From Komagataeibacter sp. FNDCF1 (lineage in GTDB: Bacteria; Pseudomonadota; Alphaproteobacteria; Acetobacterales; Acetobacteraceae): a DNA stretch of 64,000 bases. The stretch covers positions 623,001 to 687,000 of the forward strand of contig NZ_JAIWOT010000001.1 in assembly GCF_021295335.1 (NCBI RefSeq), given 5' to 3'. Positions within the stretch are counted from its first letter, which is position 1, and each line of letters starts with the position of its first letter. A program made the translations under genes and the position numbers. The notes beneath the pieces were generated by a model. That model saw only the letters and a program-made list of their open reading frames with translations, did no database searches and was not told the origin of the DNA. Of the stretch, positions 8,706 through 17,659 are shown piece by piece.

Positions 8706-9506
8706 ATGATCAGTCAGCTACAGTCGCGATCCGGTGCGGGCGCCAGCCCGGCATATGATTTTACCGGACAGCGTATCCTGGTAACGGGTGGCGCACGCGG
8801 CATCGGGGCCGCGACGTGCCGGGCGTTCCGTGCCGCCGGCGCACGGGTAGCGGTCGGGGCACGCAGCATGGCATCGTTCACCGCTTTTACGCAAACCTGG
8901 GGAGCGGACGGCTACGTTCCTGCAATCGGGGCGGTTTCCGACCAGGCATCGTGTGCGGCGGTCGTGGCACAGGCGGTGGAGATGCTGGGCGGTCTCGATG
9001 TCCTGGTCAATTCGGCTGGTGTGTATGACGAAATCGCAATTGACGATATCGGACAGGCGCATTGGGACGAGACCATGGCGGTCAATGTCGGCGGGACGTT
9101 TTTCTGCATGCAGGCAGCCTTGCCCGCGCTGGAGGCGCGACAGGGCTGCATTGTCAACCTTGGTTCGGATGCCGGTCTGGTCGGTGCATCGAATGCGGTG
9201 GCCTATGCCGCGTCCAAGGGGGCAGTCGTGAACATGACGCGGGCCATGGCTGTGGCACTTGCGCAGCGTGTGCGCGTAAACTGCGTCTGCCCCGGCTTCA
9301 TCTGGACCGAGATGGTGGAGCGGGCGGCTCGGGCAAGCGGCGATTTCGAAGCGTATGTGGAAGCTGCGCGCGCCCATTCGCCAATGCGCCGGATCGGCAC
9401 GCCGGAGGAGGTGGCCGCGGCCATTCTCTATCTTGCCTCGGACGCGGCGGGTTTCGTGAACGGTGTGGCACTACCGATGGATGGTGGCGGAATTGCCGGA
9501 TACTGA
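8706..9506 (+). CDS. Short-chain dehydrogenase/reductase (SDR), classical type
   Basis: 266 residues from the ATG at 8706, preceded by a strong GAGGGGAGAGGGG site. It has the NAD(P)-binding motif TGGARGIG (about residues 26-33), LVNSAG, the catalytic serine in NLGSDAG, the YAASK catalytic pair, and a FVNGVALPMDGGG C-terminus. It is a complete classical SDR. The substrate cannot be told from sequence. It is transcribed away from the Lrp regulator and converges on an MFS gene, so it could belong to the same amino-acid or hydroxy-compound regulon. Confidence 0.85.
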   Translation: MISQLQSRSGAGASPAYDFTGQRILVTGGARGIGAATCRAFRAAGARVAVGARSMASFTAFTQTWGADGYVPAIGAVSDQASCAAVVAQAVEMLGGLDVLVNSAGVYDEIAIDDIGQAHWDETMAVNVGGTFFCMQAALPALEARQGCIVNLGSDAGLVGASNAVAYAASKGAVVNMTRAMAVALAQRVRVNCVCPGFIWTEMVERAARASGDFEAYVEAARAHSPMRRIGTPEEVAAAILYLASDAAGFVNGVALPMDGGGIAGY

Positions 9507-9523
9507 ACCTTGATGGCACCTGC

Positions 9524-10717
9524 TCATATCGCCGGGGGCGTACTGGCCAGTTTGCGGACCAGTGGGCGAAGGGTGAAGGCCGCAGCCAGACAGATGACCA
9601 TTCCGGCAGGTCCGACCGCGCCATATCCGCCCATTGCCCACGCCATGACCCCGGTAGTGAGCGAACCAAGTGACATCATGAGCAGCCAGACGCCAGAGCA
9701 CAGGACCGCAAGCCGCCCATCCGGTTCAACCGCAAAGGCGGTTCCAAGCATGAGGGGATAGGCGAAGAACCAGCTGACATTGAAGATGACAAGGGCAAGC
9801 GCAAAGGCAATGCCGCTGGACACGGTCGTCAGTGCCGCGCATGACACGGCGCAGATGACCAGCGACAGCAGCACCGGACCGCTCCCCCTGTCATGGCCGG
9901 TCCGTGTCGCGAGTACGATGTTGCCCACGGCACAGCCCAGCGTCGCGATGCTCTGGCAGCAGCCGTAATAGAAGGCGGACAGGCCGATTGCATGGGCGGT
10001 ACGTTCCATGAATGGCCAGATCGCAAGGGAGCCGAAGGTGAAAAGCGCCATGGCGACAAGCATGCGCCATCCTGCCGGTGAGATCCTGCGTGGATACCGT
10101 ATCCGTGTGGCATCGGGTGCCGTGGGTGCCCGGCCACCGGGCAGGCAGGGCGCGGCCGCGCACAGGCAGGCGGAAAGGGCGGCAAGGGCCGCGAACATGC
10201 CCGTAACCCCGAACCGCACGCCAATCAGGGGCAATGTGAGATTGACGAAGGTATAGAGCGCGGTCTGCAGGGCGATACCGGCCGAAAGCGCGCGCGCGGG
10301 ATGGCCGGTGCGGCCGGCGGCAAGGTTGAGCGCGACATTGGCAAGACCGTAACCCAGTCCCGTCACGATTCGCCCCGGAAGAAGGGCCATGAACAGACCG
10401 GTGGTGGCGGACAGGAACTGCGCCGACACAACCAGCAGGCCGGCCACCCCCATCAGGATCCGTGGGCTGAGTGCCGCCGCGCGTGGGGCGGCAACGAACA
10501 TCGCGACAGCATAGGAAAGGGTTTCAGTCATGCTCCACACACCCATCTGCACCGGAGTGAAACCGTATCGGTCGATCAGGCGGCCGATGAGGAAGGTCGT
10601 GAAATTGTTGCCGATATGGGCTGCAGCCGTGGCAGCCCCGATACCAGCCAGGGCCGGCCACGGCAGGGACAGTATTGGCCTGCGTCTCGGCGTGCCTGTC
10701 GTATCCGGTTCTGTCAT
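9524..10717 (-). CDS. MFS transporter
   Basis: 397 residues from the ATG at 10717. The ATG at 10735 is in frame, but CAGGGAAA lies correctly placed only for 10717. Twelve hydrophobic segments are visible, with the inter-helix signature LIGRLIDRYGFTP (about residues 43-55) typical of the major facilitator superfamily. The gene is divergent from the TauD-type dioxygenase and convergent with the SDR. No substrate signature is recognisable. From its neighbours it could import a substrate for the flanking oxidative enzymes. Confidence 0.8.
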   Translation of the reverse strand: MTEPDTTGTPRRRPILSLPWPALAGIGAATAAAHIGNNFTTFLIGRLIDRYGFTPVQMGVWSMTETLSYAVAMFVAAPRAAALSPRILMGVAGLLVVSAQFLSATTGLFMALLPGRIVTGLGYGLANVALNLAAGRTGHPARALSAGIALQTALYTFVNLTLPLIGVRFGVTGMFAALAALSACLCAAAPCLPGGRAPTAPDATRIRYPRRISPAGWRMLVAMALFTFGSLAIWPFMERTAHAIGLSAFYYGCCQSIATLGCAVGNIVLATRTGHDRGSGPVLLSLVICAVSCAALTTVSSGIAFALALVIFNVSWFFAYPLMLGTAFAVEPDGRLAVLCSGVWLLMMSLGSLTTGVMAWAMGGYGAVGPAGMVICLAAAFTLRPLVRKLASTPPAI

Positions 10718-10987
10718 ATGCGTTTCCCTGCGCATGATCGCGGATCGCGATGGGTGTCGATGCTGCTTGACAGGAACACGATCTCCCTTTTCAGTTGCCA
10801 GATACAGCTACATCGACATGCCCTGACCGTGGAGGCAAGAGGCGGGTTCCACGATATCCCGCAGCATCAGGAAGCATCCCGTTTCATTTCGATGTCGTGA
10901 CAGTAAAACAGTGTTCCATTTCCCACGTCATATCGATGCGCCGCGCACGAAAAGCGCGACATCATGACAAACAGGCAGGAGTGAGAC

Positions 10988-12022
10988 ATGGCCGGTTCCA
11001 TACAGGATACATCAGGCGGCATCGACGCGGTTGCCACGCTTTCGATCACCCCGGTCGCGGGGCGGATCGGGGCGGAAGTACAGGGCGTGGCACTTGCCGA
11101 CCTGCCGCGTGACGGAGAACGGGCGCGCGCCATCCTGCCCGCGCTGCATGACGCGCTTGGCCGTCACAAAGTACTGTTCTTTCGGGGCCAGAGCGCATTC
11201 GATGATGCCGCGCACCAGACCTTCGCGCGCCTGTGGGGGATGCCGGTCAACCACCCGACGGCCCCCGCGCAGTCGGGTGAATCGCTGCTGGAACTCGACT
11301 CCCGTCATGGTGGCAAGGCGAATATCTGGCATACGGACATGACTTTTCTGGCCAGTTATCCATCCGCGTCGATCCTGCGTGCGGTCCTGATCCCGCCAGC
11401 GGGAGGCGATACGATGTGGGCGAACACTGTCGAGGCCTATGCCCGGCTCCCGCCGCCGCTCAGGGTGCTGGCCGACACATTGTGGGGCATTCACAGCAAC
11501 GACTACGATTATGCCGCCAACCAGACCGAACCGGATGCCGGTGTGGATGCCTATCATGCCGCATTCGTCTCATCCGTGTATGAGGCGGAACAGCCTTTGG
11601 TCCGCGTCCATCCGGTCACGGGTGAACGCGCGCTTGTCCTTGGCGGATTCTTCAGCCGGTTCTCGGGGCTTGGCTCCACTGAATCACGTCATCTGTTCGA
11701 TATTTTCCAGGCGCATGTAACACGGGCTGAAAACACGGTGCGCTGGCGCTGGCGTGAAGGGGACGTGGCAGTATGGGACAACCGGGCCACGCAGCATTAC
11801 GCCATTGACGATTACGGGAACCAGCCGCGCATCGTGCGGCGGGTGACCATTGCAGGCGATGTGCCTGTTTCGGTCGATGGCCGGTGCGCGCGCCAGATCC
11901 TGCCCATGGCCACACCCGACCTGCGGGTTGCGGGCGACCGGTTCGCGCAGTGTGTCGCGGGCATCGGGGCGGGACTTCCGATACCCACGTCCGGCCCGGC
12001 CCCGCAATCCGGGCCATCGTGA
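10988..12022 (+). CDS. TauD/TfdA family 2-oxoglutarate-dependent dioxygenase
   Basis: 344 residues from the ATG at 10988, preceded by CAGGAGTGAGAC. The Fe(II) facial triad is visible: H115 and D117 in WHTDMTF and H270 in NRATQHYAIDDYG. The 2-oxoglutarate arginine is in QPRIVRRVTIAG. The N-terminal ITPVAGRIGAEVQGVALAD is typical of the taurine/2,4-D/alkylsulfate group. Such enzymes hydroxylate an organic substrate next to a sulfonate, ether or amine group, releasing succinate and CO2. The C-terminal about 40 residues are proline-rich and extend beyond the usual domain. The substrate is unknown; a nitrogenous or sulfonated organic compound is possible given the Rieske and GMC genes nearby. Confidence 0.85.
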   Translation: MAGSIQDTSGGIDAVATLSITPVAGRIGAEVQGVALADLPRDGERARAILPALHDALGRHKVLFFRGQSAFDDAAHQTFARLWGMPVNHPTAPAQSGESLLELDSRHGGKANIWHTDMTFLASYPSASILRAVLIPPAGGDTMWANTVEAYARLPPPLRVLADTLWGIHSNDYDYAANQTEPDAGVDAYHAAFVSSVYEAEQPLVRVHPVTGERALVLGGFFSRFSGLGSTESRHLFDIFQAHVTRAENTVRWRWREGDVAVWDNRATQHYAIDDYGNQPRIVRRVTIAGDVPVSVDGRCARQILPMATPDLRVAGDRFAQCVAGIGAGLPIPTSGPAPQSGPS

Positions 12023-12118
12023 TATACTGCGTCCGGCCGGTTGGTACGGCGCGCGCGACCTGCTGGCATTCCCCGGGCATTTCTTCCGCATTCCGCCAGT
12101 TGGCGGTTATTGCCCCTG

Positions 12119-13075
12119 TCATCCCCGTGCGGGGTATCGGCGCAGGACGGGGGCGTTCACACTCTGCTGCCGGTCATGGCTTGGCGCGCACCCGAATGTT
12201 GCGCGGTAGACCCGGGAAAAATAGGCAGCCGATGAAAACCCGCTTGCGATTGCGGCCGCTGTAACCGAAACACCTGTCTGCTGGAGAAGCTGGTGCGCGC
12301 ATTCCAGCCGTATCAGCAGATAGTCCTGCACCGGTGTGCGCCCGGTATGGCGCAGGAACCGCCGTTCAAGCTGGCGTAGCGACAGGCCAAGCGCCTGCGC
12401 GATTGCAGCGCAAGTGAGAGGATCGTCAAGGTGCGCGCGCATGAGTGCCCGCGCGCCGGTAATGACCGGGTCCCCTGCCGGAGAAGGGGCGGACACCGCC
12501 TGCCTGCGCCCGGGCAGCAGGTGATCGGCAACTTCGCCTGCTATCGTATCGCCAAGATGCCAGCCAAGCCATGCGGTCATCATGTCCAGGATAGCGCCAC
12601 CGCCCGCACAGGTCACGCATGATCCGTCGCGCAGCCACGGGGTATCGACCGGGCTGAGTGCGGGATAGGCCTCACGAAATCCGAAAAGATTGTCCCAGTG
12701 CACGGCGGCCCTGCGTCCGGCCAGCACACCGGCTTCGGCCAGGGCCACGGTACCGTTCTCGATGCCTATCAGTTCGGCGCCAAACCGCGCCCCACGCCGC
12801 AGAACATCAAGAACGCGCCGGTCACATCCCGGACGGTGGGCGTCGAAGCTGGCAAGGACGAAGATGCTGTCGGACCGGTCATGCAGCGGCAGCCCGCTGG
12901 TCACGGCCACCACTGATCCGGAACTTGCCATGGCGGGCTGGCCATAAAGCGAGGCAAGGGTCCATTTCACCACGTCGCGACCGCTCAGCCAGTTTGCGAC
13001 GAACATGGGTTCGGTTACCGCCGCAAGGCCGAGATGGGAAAAGCCGGGCAGCAGGATCACCGATACGTTCCGCAT
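12119..13075 (-). CDS. GlxA/GbdR-like AraC-family regulator with DJ-1/PfpI domain
   Basis: 318 residues from the ATG at 13075, chosen because CGGAAG lies six bases upstream; the in-frame ATG at 13081 abuts that site. Residues 1-180 form a class-I glutamine-amidotransferase-like (DJ-1/PfpI) domain (VSVILLPGFSHLGLAAVTEP, then CVTCAGGGAILDMM). The C-terminus holds two AraC helix-turn-helix motifs (CAAIAQALGLSLRQLERRF and ASGFSSAAYFSRVYRATFG). This architecture is shared with GbdR, CdhR and related regulators of glycine betaine, carnitine and dimethylglycine use. It is divergent from the Rieske oxygenase, 155 bases away, so control of the Rieske/GMC pair is likely. Confidence 0.86.
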   Translation of the reverse strand: MRNVSVILLPGFSHLGLAAVTEPMFVANWLSGRDVVKWTLASLYGQPAMASSGSVVAVTSGLPLHDRSDSIFVLASFDAHRPGCDRRVLDVLRRGARFGAELIGIENGTVALAEAGVLAGRRAAVHWDNLFGFREAYPALSPVDTPWLRDGSCVTCAGGGAILDMMTAWLGWHLGDTIAGEVADHLLPGRRQAVSAPSPAGDPVITGARALMRAHLDDPLTCAAIAQALGLSLRQLERRFLRHTGRTPVQDYLLIRLECAHQLLQQTGVSVTAAAIASGFSSAAYFSRVYRATFGCAPSHDRQQSVNAPVLRRYPARG

Positions 13076-13151
13076 GGGCATCTTCCGTAAGAAAATCTCA
13101 CCGTACCATATTTCGACATCGGAATGACGCAATATTGCACGGATCGGTCAA

Positions 13152-13163
13152 TGACGCACGTCA
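13152..13163. promoter_or_regulatory. Candidate operator between GlxA-like regulator and Rieske gene
   Basis: A short inverted repeat, TGACG-CA-CGTCA, lies in the 154-bp divergent promoter region, about 66 bases before the Rieske start and 77 bases before the regulator start. Its position fits a binding site for the GlxA-type regulator, but AraC-family proteins often use direct repeats, so this is only a candidate. Confidence 0.35.
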
Positions 13164-13229
13164 CTCTCAACATAAGCCGGACACATGACGGGACCGGCAC
13201 ACGATCACGACAGCACGGGAGAAGCAGGC

Positions 13230-14375
13230 ATGGACGGTGCGGATCTGACATGGGATGCCGGGGCGCAGAAGGCGGGGTTTTCCCTGCCGGCACGCTTTTT
13301 TTATGACCGCGACATCTTCGAACGCGAATGTACGGACATCTTCTACAAATCGTGGCAGCTTGTCGCGCATATCAATGAACTGGACGGGCCGGGGGCGTTC
13401 GTCACACTCGACATCATTGACCAGAGCGTGATTGTCGTCCGTGGTGCCGATGGCGTGATCCGGGCGTTCCATAATGTATGCCGCCATCGCGGCAACCGCC
13501 TGACGGAAGAACGACGTGGCGTGAGCAGCGCCTTTGTCTGCGGATATCACGCATGGACATATGGCACCGACGGCGCATTGCGGGGCGCACCCAAGACCGA
13601 TGCGATACCGGGATTCGACCGGTCGTGCTTCGGACTCGTGCCCGTTCGGGTCGAGGTCTTTGCATCCTTCATCTTCGTCAATCTCGACGACGGGGCGAAA
13701 CCGATCACGGAAATGGCGCCCGGAGCGGAAGTGCTGATCCGTTCCCACATGCCGGATCTGGACACGCTGGAACTGATCGAGGAGGTGGATGTTCCCGTCG
13801 CCGCGAACTGGAAGGTGATCCAGGAGAACTCGATCGAAGGCTATCATTTCGAATATTCGGGACCCGAGCACAAGCAGCTGGCGAAGCTGATCGACTTTTC
13901 CGGATATCGGCTGACCCCGCATGGCGAGTGGTGGACCTATATCGGACCGCCGAAGCCAGGCACCACGGAGGCCTATGGCGTACCGCTGGAAGGCGCGACA
14001 TGGCAGACGGACGGGTTCTTCAATTTCGGTCTGTGGCCAAATGCCACGCTCTATGTATTCCCGTATGCGGACATGGTCGGCACGTTCATCATGACACCGA
14101 CCGGCCCCGAGACGTCCACCCTGCGCTTTGGCTATTACGGCCCGAAGGGGCGCGCGCAGTCCGAGGTGACAAAGGCCTGCGTGCGCTGGATGAACGAGGA
14201 TCTGGGGCCAGAGGACATAAGGCTGAACGTCACCACCCAGAAGGGGCTGCGTTCACTGGGCTACCAGCATGGTGTCTACCTTATCGGTGATGGCGTCACG
14301 AACCGCAGCGAACTGCTCGTGCGGCATTTCCACCACCTGTGCCACCGCGCGATCAATGGTTCTTCCGGTGCGTGA
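13230..14375 (+). CDS. Rieske non-heme iron oxygenase alpha subunit (betaine/quaternary-amine demethylase type)
   Basis: 381 residues from the ATG at 13230, preceded by CGGGAGAAG; an upstream ATG at 13185 lacks such a site. The Rieske [2Fe-2S] ligands are C84 and H86 in NVCRHRGN and C104 and H107 in CGYHAW. The C-terminal catalytic domain starts at about residue 190 with NWKVIQENSIEGYH. The usual iron site is D/E-x2-H-x4-H. Here E203-x2-H206 is present, but the next histidine is at 214 (x7), which is unusual. The acidic third ligand is probably in GPEDIRLN. Relatives demethylate glycine betaine, stachydrine or carnitine-like compounds with a separate ferredoxin reductase, and no such reductase gene is visible here. 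It overlaps the GMC gene by 20 bases. Confidence 0.82.
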   Translation: MDGADLTWDAGAQKAGFSLPARFFYDRDIFERECTDIFYKSWQLVAHINELDGPGAFVTLDIIDQSVIVVRGADGVIRAFHNVCRHRGNRLTEERRGVSSAFVCGYHAWTYGTDGALRGAPKTDAIPGFDRSCFGLVPVRVEVFASFIFVNLDDGAKPITEMAPGAEVLIRSHMPDLDTLELIEEVDVPVAANWKVIQENSIEGYHFEYSGPEHKQLAKLIDFSGYRLTPHGEWWTYIGPPKPGTTEAYGVPLEGATWQTDGFFNFGLWPNATLYVFPYADMVGTFIMTPTGPETSTLRFGYYGPKGRAQSEVTKACVRWMNEDLGPEDIRLNVTTQKGLRSLGYQHGVYLIGDGVTNRSELLVRHFHHLCHRAINGSSGA

Positions 14376-16035
14376 GGCCAGCTACGACTATGTCATCATC
14401 GGCGGTGGATCGGCGGGCTGCGTGCTTGCCGCGCGGCTGACCGAGGATGAAGCCTGCACGGTACTGCTGCTTGAGGCAGGCCCTGCGGACCGGAGTTGGC
14501 GCATCCATATGCCGGCAGCGATGGGCAGCCTGCTGTCCTCCGATCGTTTCAACTGGGCGTATGTCTCCGATCCGGAACCCTATCTGGACGGACGCCGCCT
14601 TTCGCATCCGCGGGGGCGGGTGCTGGGTGGTTCCTCGTCCATCAATGGCATGGTCTATATCCGTGGCCATGCCCGTGATTACGACCTGTGGGCGCAGGGT
14701 GGTCTCCGTGGCTGGAGTTATGCGGACGTGCTGCCCTATTTCCGGCGGGCGGAGGGGCATATGCACGGACCGGACCCATGGCATGGGGGGGATGGCCCAC
14801 TGGCCGTACAGGCGCCCGATCCGGCTGCTACCGTGCTGGGTTCGGCCTTTCTTCAGGCAGCGGCAGAGGCCGGCTATCCGCTGAGCAGCGATGTCAACGG
14901 GGAACGGCAGGAAGGCTTTGGCCGGATCGATCGGACCACGCGCCGGGGGCGGCGGTGGAGTGCCGCCCGGGCCTATCTGCATCCCGCCATGGCGCGACCG
15001 AACCTGACGGTGCTGACCGGTGCGCAGGTCAGTCGCGTCAATATCCAGGGCGGTCGTGCCACCGGGGTGTTGTATGTCCGGGGCGGCCAGTCCGTCGTGG
15101 CGCAGGCACGGCACGGCGTGATCGTGTCGGGCGGTGCGATCGGATCGCCCCAGCTCCTCCAGCTTTCGGGCATCGGCGCGCCGGATGACCTCCATCGTGC
15201 AGGGGTGGCGGTACGGCATGAACTGCCGGCTGTAGGCGCGAACCTGAATGACCATCCGGATATCGTGATCCAGCATCGCTGCCTTCGCCCGGTATCGCTT
15301 TATGGCGCCAGTCACGGAATACGAAAGATCGCAACCGGTCTGTGCTGGTTTCTGGGCGGCCAGGGCAATGCCGGATCGAACCATTTCGAGATCGGGGGCT
15401 TCCTGCGTTCGCGCGCCGGGGTGGAATTTCCGGACCTGCAGGTCACGTTCATGCCGATTGCAATCCGTCCGGGCTCGGTTGATGATGTGGGGGAGCACTC
15501 CTATCAGGTCCATATCGACCTGATGCGGCCAAAAAGCCGGGGCCATGTCCGTATTTGCTCAGCGGACCCGGCCATGCCGCCCTCTATCGTGTTCAATTAC
15601 CTTCAGGACCCACGTGACCGGGATGACCTGCGCCAGTCGGTGCGGCTGCTGCGGGAGATTCTGGCCCAGCCTGCGCTTGCCCCCTATCGTGGTGCGGAAC
15701 TTGAGCCCGGACCATCGGTCCAGACCGATGCGGAAATCGATGCCTGGGTCCGTCAGGGCATCGAGACGTGTTATCATCCGGTCGGTACCTGCCGCATGGG
15801 GCCCCGGGCCGATGGATCATCGGTTGTGGACGGATCGTGCCGGGTACATGGCCTTGCGGGTCTGTGGGTGGTCGATGCGTCGGTCATGCCCGAGATTGTC
15901 AGTGGCAATACGAACGCACCAACGATCATGATGGCCGAAAAGGCAAGTGACATGATTCGTGGCCGCGCGCCGCTGCCAGCGTTGACCGATGTGCCGGTCC
16001 ATATCGCCCCCGACTGGGCAACGGCACAGCGCTGA
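14356..16035 (+). CDS. GMC-family FAD oxidoreductase, choline dehydrogenase-like (BetA-like)
   Basis: 559 residues from the ATG at 14356, inside the 3' end of the Rieske gene. Earlier in-frame starts would lie deeper in that gene and give a low-quality N-terminus. The FAD motif YDYVIIGGGSAGCVLAARL begins at about residue 8. The GMC signatures HPRGRVLGGSSSINGMVYIRG and SGGAIGSPQLLQLSGIG are present. The C-terminus YHPVGTCRMG with VDASVMPEIVSGNTNAPTIMMAEK carries the catalytic His/Asn region typical of BetA and related alcohol dehydrogenases. These enzymes oxidise choline or other primary alcohols. Overlap with the Rieske gene implies coupled expression and a shared pathway. The substrate is not proven to be choline. 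Confidence 0.84.
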   Translation: MVLPVREASYDYVIIGGGSAGCVLAARLTEDEACTVLLLEAGPADRSWRIHMPAAMGSLLSSDRFNWAYVSDPEPYLDGRRLSHPRGRVLGGSSSINGMVYIRGHARDYDLWAQGGLRGWSYADVLPYFRRAEGHMHGPDPWHGGDGPLAVQAPDPAATVLGSAFLQAAAEAGYPLSSDVNGERQEGFGRIDRTTRRGRRWSAARAYLHPAMARPNLTVLTGAQVSRVNIQGGRATGVLYVRGGQSVVAQARHGVIVSGGAIGSPQLLQLSGIGAPDDLHRAGVAVRHELPAVGANLNDHPDIVIQHRCLRPVSLYGASHGIRKIATGLCWFLGGQGNAGSNHFEIGGFLRSRAGVEFPDLQVTFMPIAIRPGSVDDVGEHSYQVHIDLMRPKSRGHVRICSADPAMPPSIVFNYLQDPRDRDDLRQSVRLLREILAQPALAPYRGAELEPGPSVQTDAEIDAWVRQGIETCYHPVGTCRMGPRADGSSVVDGSCRVHGLAGLWVVDASVMPEIVSGNTNAPTIMMAEKASDMIRGRAPLPALTDVPVHIAPDWATAQR

Positions 16036-16430
16036 GGGGAATTTAACCCGGCTGCCTTACAGGATACGCGTGCAAAAGGAAAAAGGAGATGGAAGCAAAA
16101 AGCACAAGGCTACCTTCGACCGCATGCACCACACCAGCCGTCTGGCGTCTGCATGCGGCGCATTCCAGCCCAATGGAGCGATACCGCACCGGCTTCATGT
16201 GCCCACTCTGTAATGCCGCCTGTTCCGGTTACTGGAAACATCCCCCGGTACACTGACACGGATGGCATTTCCCGCATCGGCATGTACGTGGGAACGTACA
16301 CTCTAATGCCATGTCAGATGTCGTGGGTTGGGTTTTATAAGGGGATGCGCCGTGGGTACAAGCCAAAAATACTCCACGGATTTTCCACAGATCGGGACAA
16401 ATTTCCGTAGACAGGAATAGACACAAATGG
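16036..16430. other. Intergenic region with nested palindrome, downstream of tRNA-Val
   Basis: No convincing gene. The notable element is a nested inverted repeat at 16262-16312: outer arms ATGGCATT and AATGCCAT enclose a perfect inner repeat, TGTACGT-GGGA-ACGTACA, at 16283-16300. The rest becomes AT-richer towards the tRNA gene and holds TTTTCCACA (about 16381-16389), which resembles a degenerate DnaA box. Confidence 0.4.
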
Positions 16431-16451
16431 ATAACCCCTCCAAGGGATTAT
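16431..16451 (-). terminator. Possible terminator of tRNA-Val
   Basis: An 8-bp stem (ATAATCCC with GGGGTTAT in the transcribed sense, one G-U pair, 5-nt loop) lies about 40 bases beyond the 3' end of the minus-strand tRNA-Val. It is followed by CCATTTGTG, so the U-run is weak. Position supports a termination or processing role; the call is tentative. Confidence 0.4.
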
Positions 16452-16491
16452 CGCGCATACCATCGGTTTTTGGCTGTTTCACGGATGCTGT

Positions 16492-16567
16492 TGGTGGGCG
16501 CAACAGGGATTGAACCTGTGACCCCTACCATGTCAAGGTAGTGCTCTACCGCTGAGCTATGCGCCCA
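16492..16567 (-). tRNA. tRNA-Val (anticodon GAC)
   Basis: Read on the minus strand, the 76-nt sequence starts GGGCGCATAGCTCAGCGG and ends TGCGCCCACCA, giving a perfect 7-bp acceptor stem with an encoded CCA. The D arm (GCTCAGCGGTAGAGC), an anticodon stem CTACC/GGTAG around loop TTGACAT, and the T arm (ACAGGTTCAATCCCTGT) are all intact. Anticodon GAC reads GUC/GUU valine codons. It stands alone, between the GMC gene and the N-formylglutamate amidohydrolase gene. Confidence 0.97.
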
Positions 16568-16756
16568 CCAGCAGCATCGGTGAACAGGCTTTTACTCATC
16601 CCTTCAGGGGCATGCAACCCCCATTTTGAAAAAAATCACATTGACCAAAAAGCAGCCTGCTGTCCCTATGGCAGCCATGTGCCGTCCTGCTTTTTCACCA
16701 TGGTCCTGCCCGTTCCGCATGTGGCTGCCTGTCCGCCAGGGCATGGGGTGGACCGC

Positions 16757-17620
16757 ATGAGCGAATGCGCCATTCCTCCGTTCCATATCGTGGAGCCAGA
16801 CGGGGCCCAGGCACCGCTTATTGTCGCATCGGCACATTCGGGACGGAATTACACCGACGCGTTTCTACGCATGTCCCGGCTTGGCGCCCACGCCCTGCGC
16901 CGGAGCGAGGACTGTTATGTGGAGCAGTTGTTCGAAGGCGCCCCCCGGCAGGGAGCGACCCTGCTGCATGCAACCTTTCCCCGTGCCTATTGCGATGCCA
17001 ACCGCGAAGCATGGGAACTGGATCCCACCATGTTCCGTGATCCGCTGCCCGACTGGTGCAACACCACCAGTCACAAGGTGCGTGCCGGTTTTGGCACCAT
17101 CGCGCGGATTGTCTCGCGTGATGGGCCGATCTATCCCCGCGCGCTCCCCTTCAGTGAAGCCGAGGCCCGTATCCGTACCTGCTGGCAGCCCTATCATGAT
17201 GCGCTGGCGCACCTTGTACATGACAGGCTGGCGCATCATGGCCGCTGTATCGTGCTTGACGCCCATTCCATGCCCGTAGCACCGGGGCGGGGGAGGCAGT
17301 CTGATTTCGTGCTGGGTAATGCATGGGGCACGGCATGCACGCCGCAACTGACCGGTATCGTGGAACACACGTTGACCAGCCACGGTTATGCGGTGGCGCG
17401 CAACGTGCCGTTTGCAGGGGGGTATGTCACCCGTCATTATGGTCGGCCGCGCCGCGGCGTACAGGCGCTGCAGCTTGAAATCAGCCGTGCCCTGTACATG
17501 GACCAGACGACCCTGCAGCCGCATGCCGGCTTCACATCGCTCCAGACCGTGCTGATGGATGTCGTGACCAGCATTGTGCGGCATGGCGGGATGATGGCCA
17601 CGCAGCAGGCGGCGGAATGA
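16757..17620 (+). CDS. N-formylglutamate amidohydrolase family protein
   Basis: 287 residues from the ATG at 16757 (GGGGTGG upstream). The open frame extends back to 16559 through the tRNA gene, so the internal ATG is preferred. Near the N-terminus IVASAHSGRNYTDAFL matches the metal-binding start of FGase proteins. LDAHSMPV and the C-terminal YVTRHYGRPRRGVQALQLEISRALYMD are family hallmarks. FGases hydrolyse N-formylglutamate to formate and glutamate at the end of one histidine-degradation route. No hut genes are visible here, so the role could instead be in another formyl- or amide-hydrolysis step. Confidence 0.82.
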   Translation: MSECAIPPFHIVEPDGAQAPLIVASAHSGRNYTDAFLRMSRLGAHALRRSEDCYVEQLFEGAPRQGATLLHATFPRAYCDANREAWELDPTMFRDPLPDWCNTTSHKVRAGFGTIARIVSRDGPIYPRALPFSEAEARIRTCWQPYHDALAHLVHDRLAHHGRCIVLDAHSMPVAPGRGRQSDFVLGNAWGTACTPQLTGIVEHTLTSHGYAVARNVPFAGGYVTRHYGRPRRGVQALQLEISRALYMDQTTLQPHAGFTSLQTVLMDVVTSIVRHGGMMATQQAAE

Positions 17621-17659
17621 ACGGTGCGGGACCGGCCGGGGCGCGGTCCCGCTGGCTGG

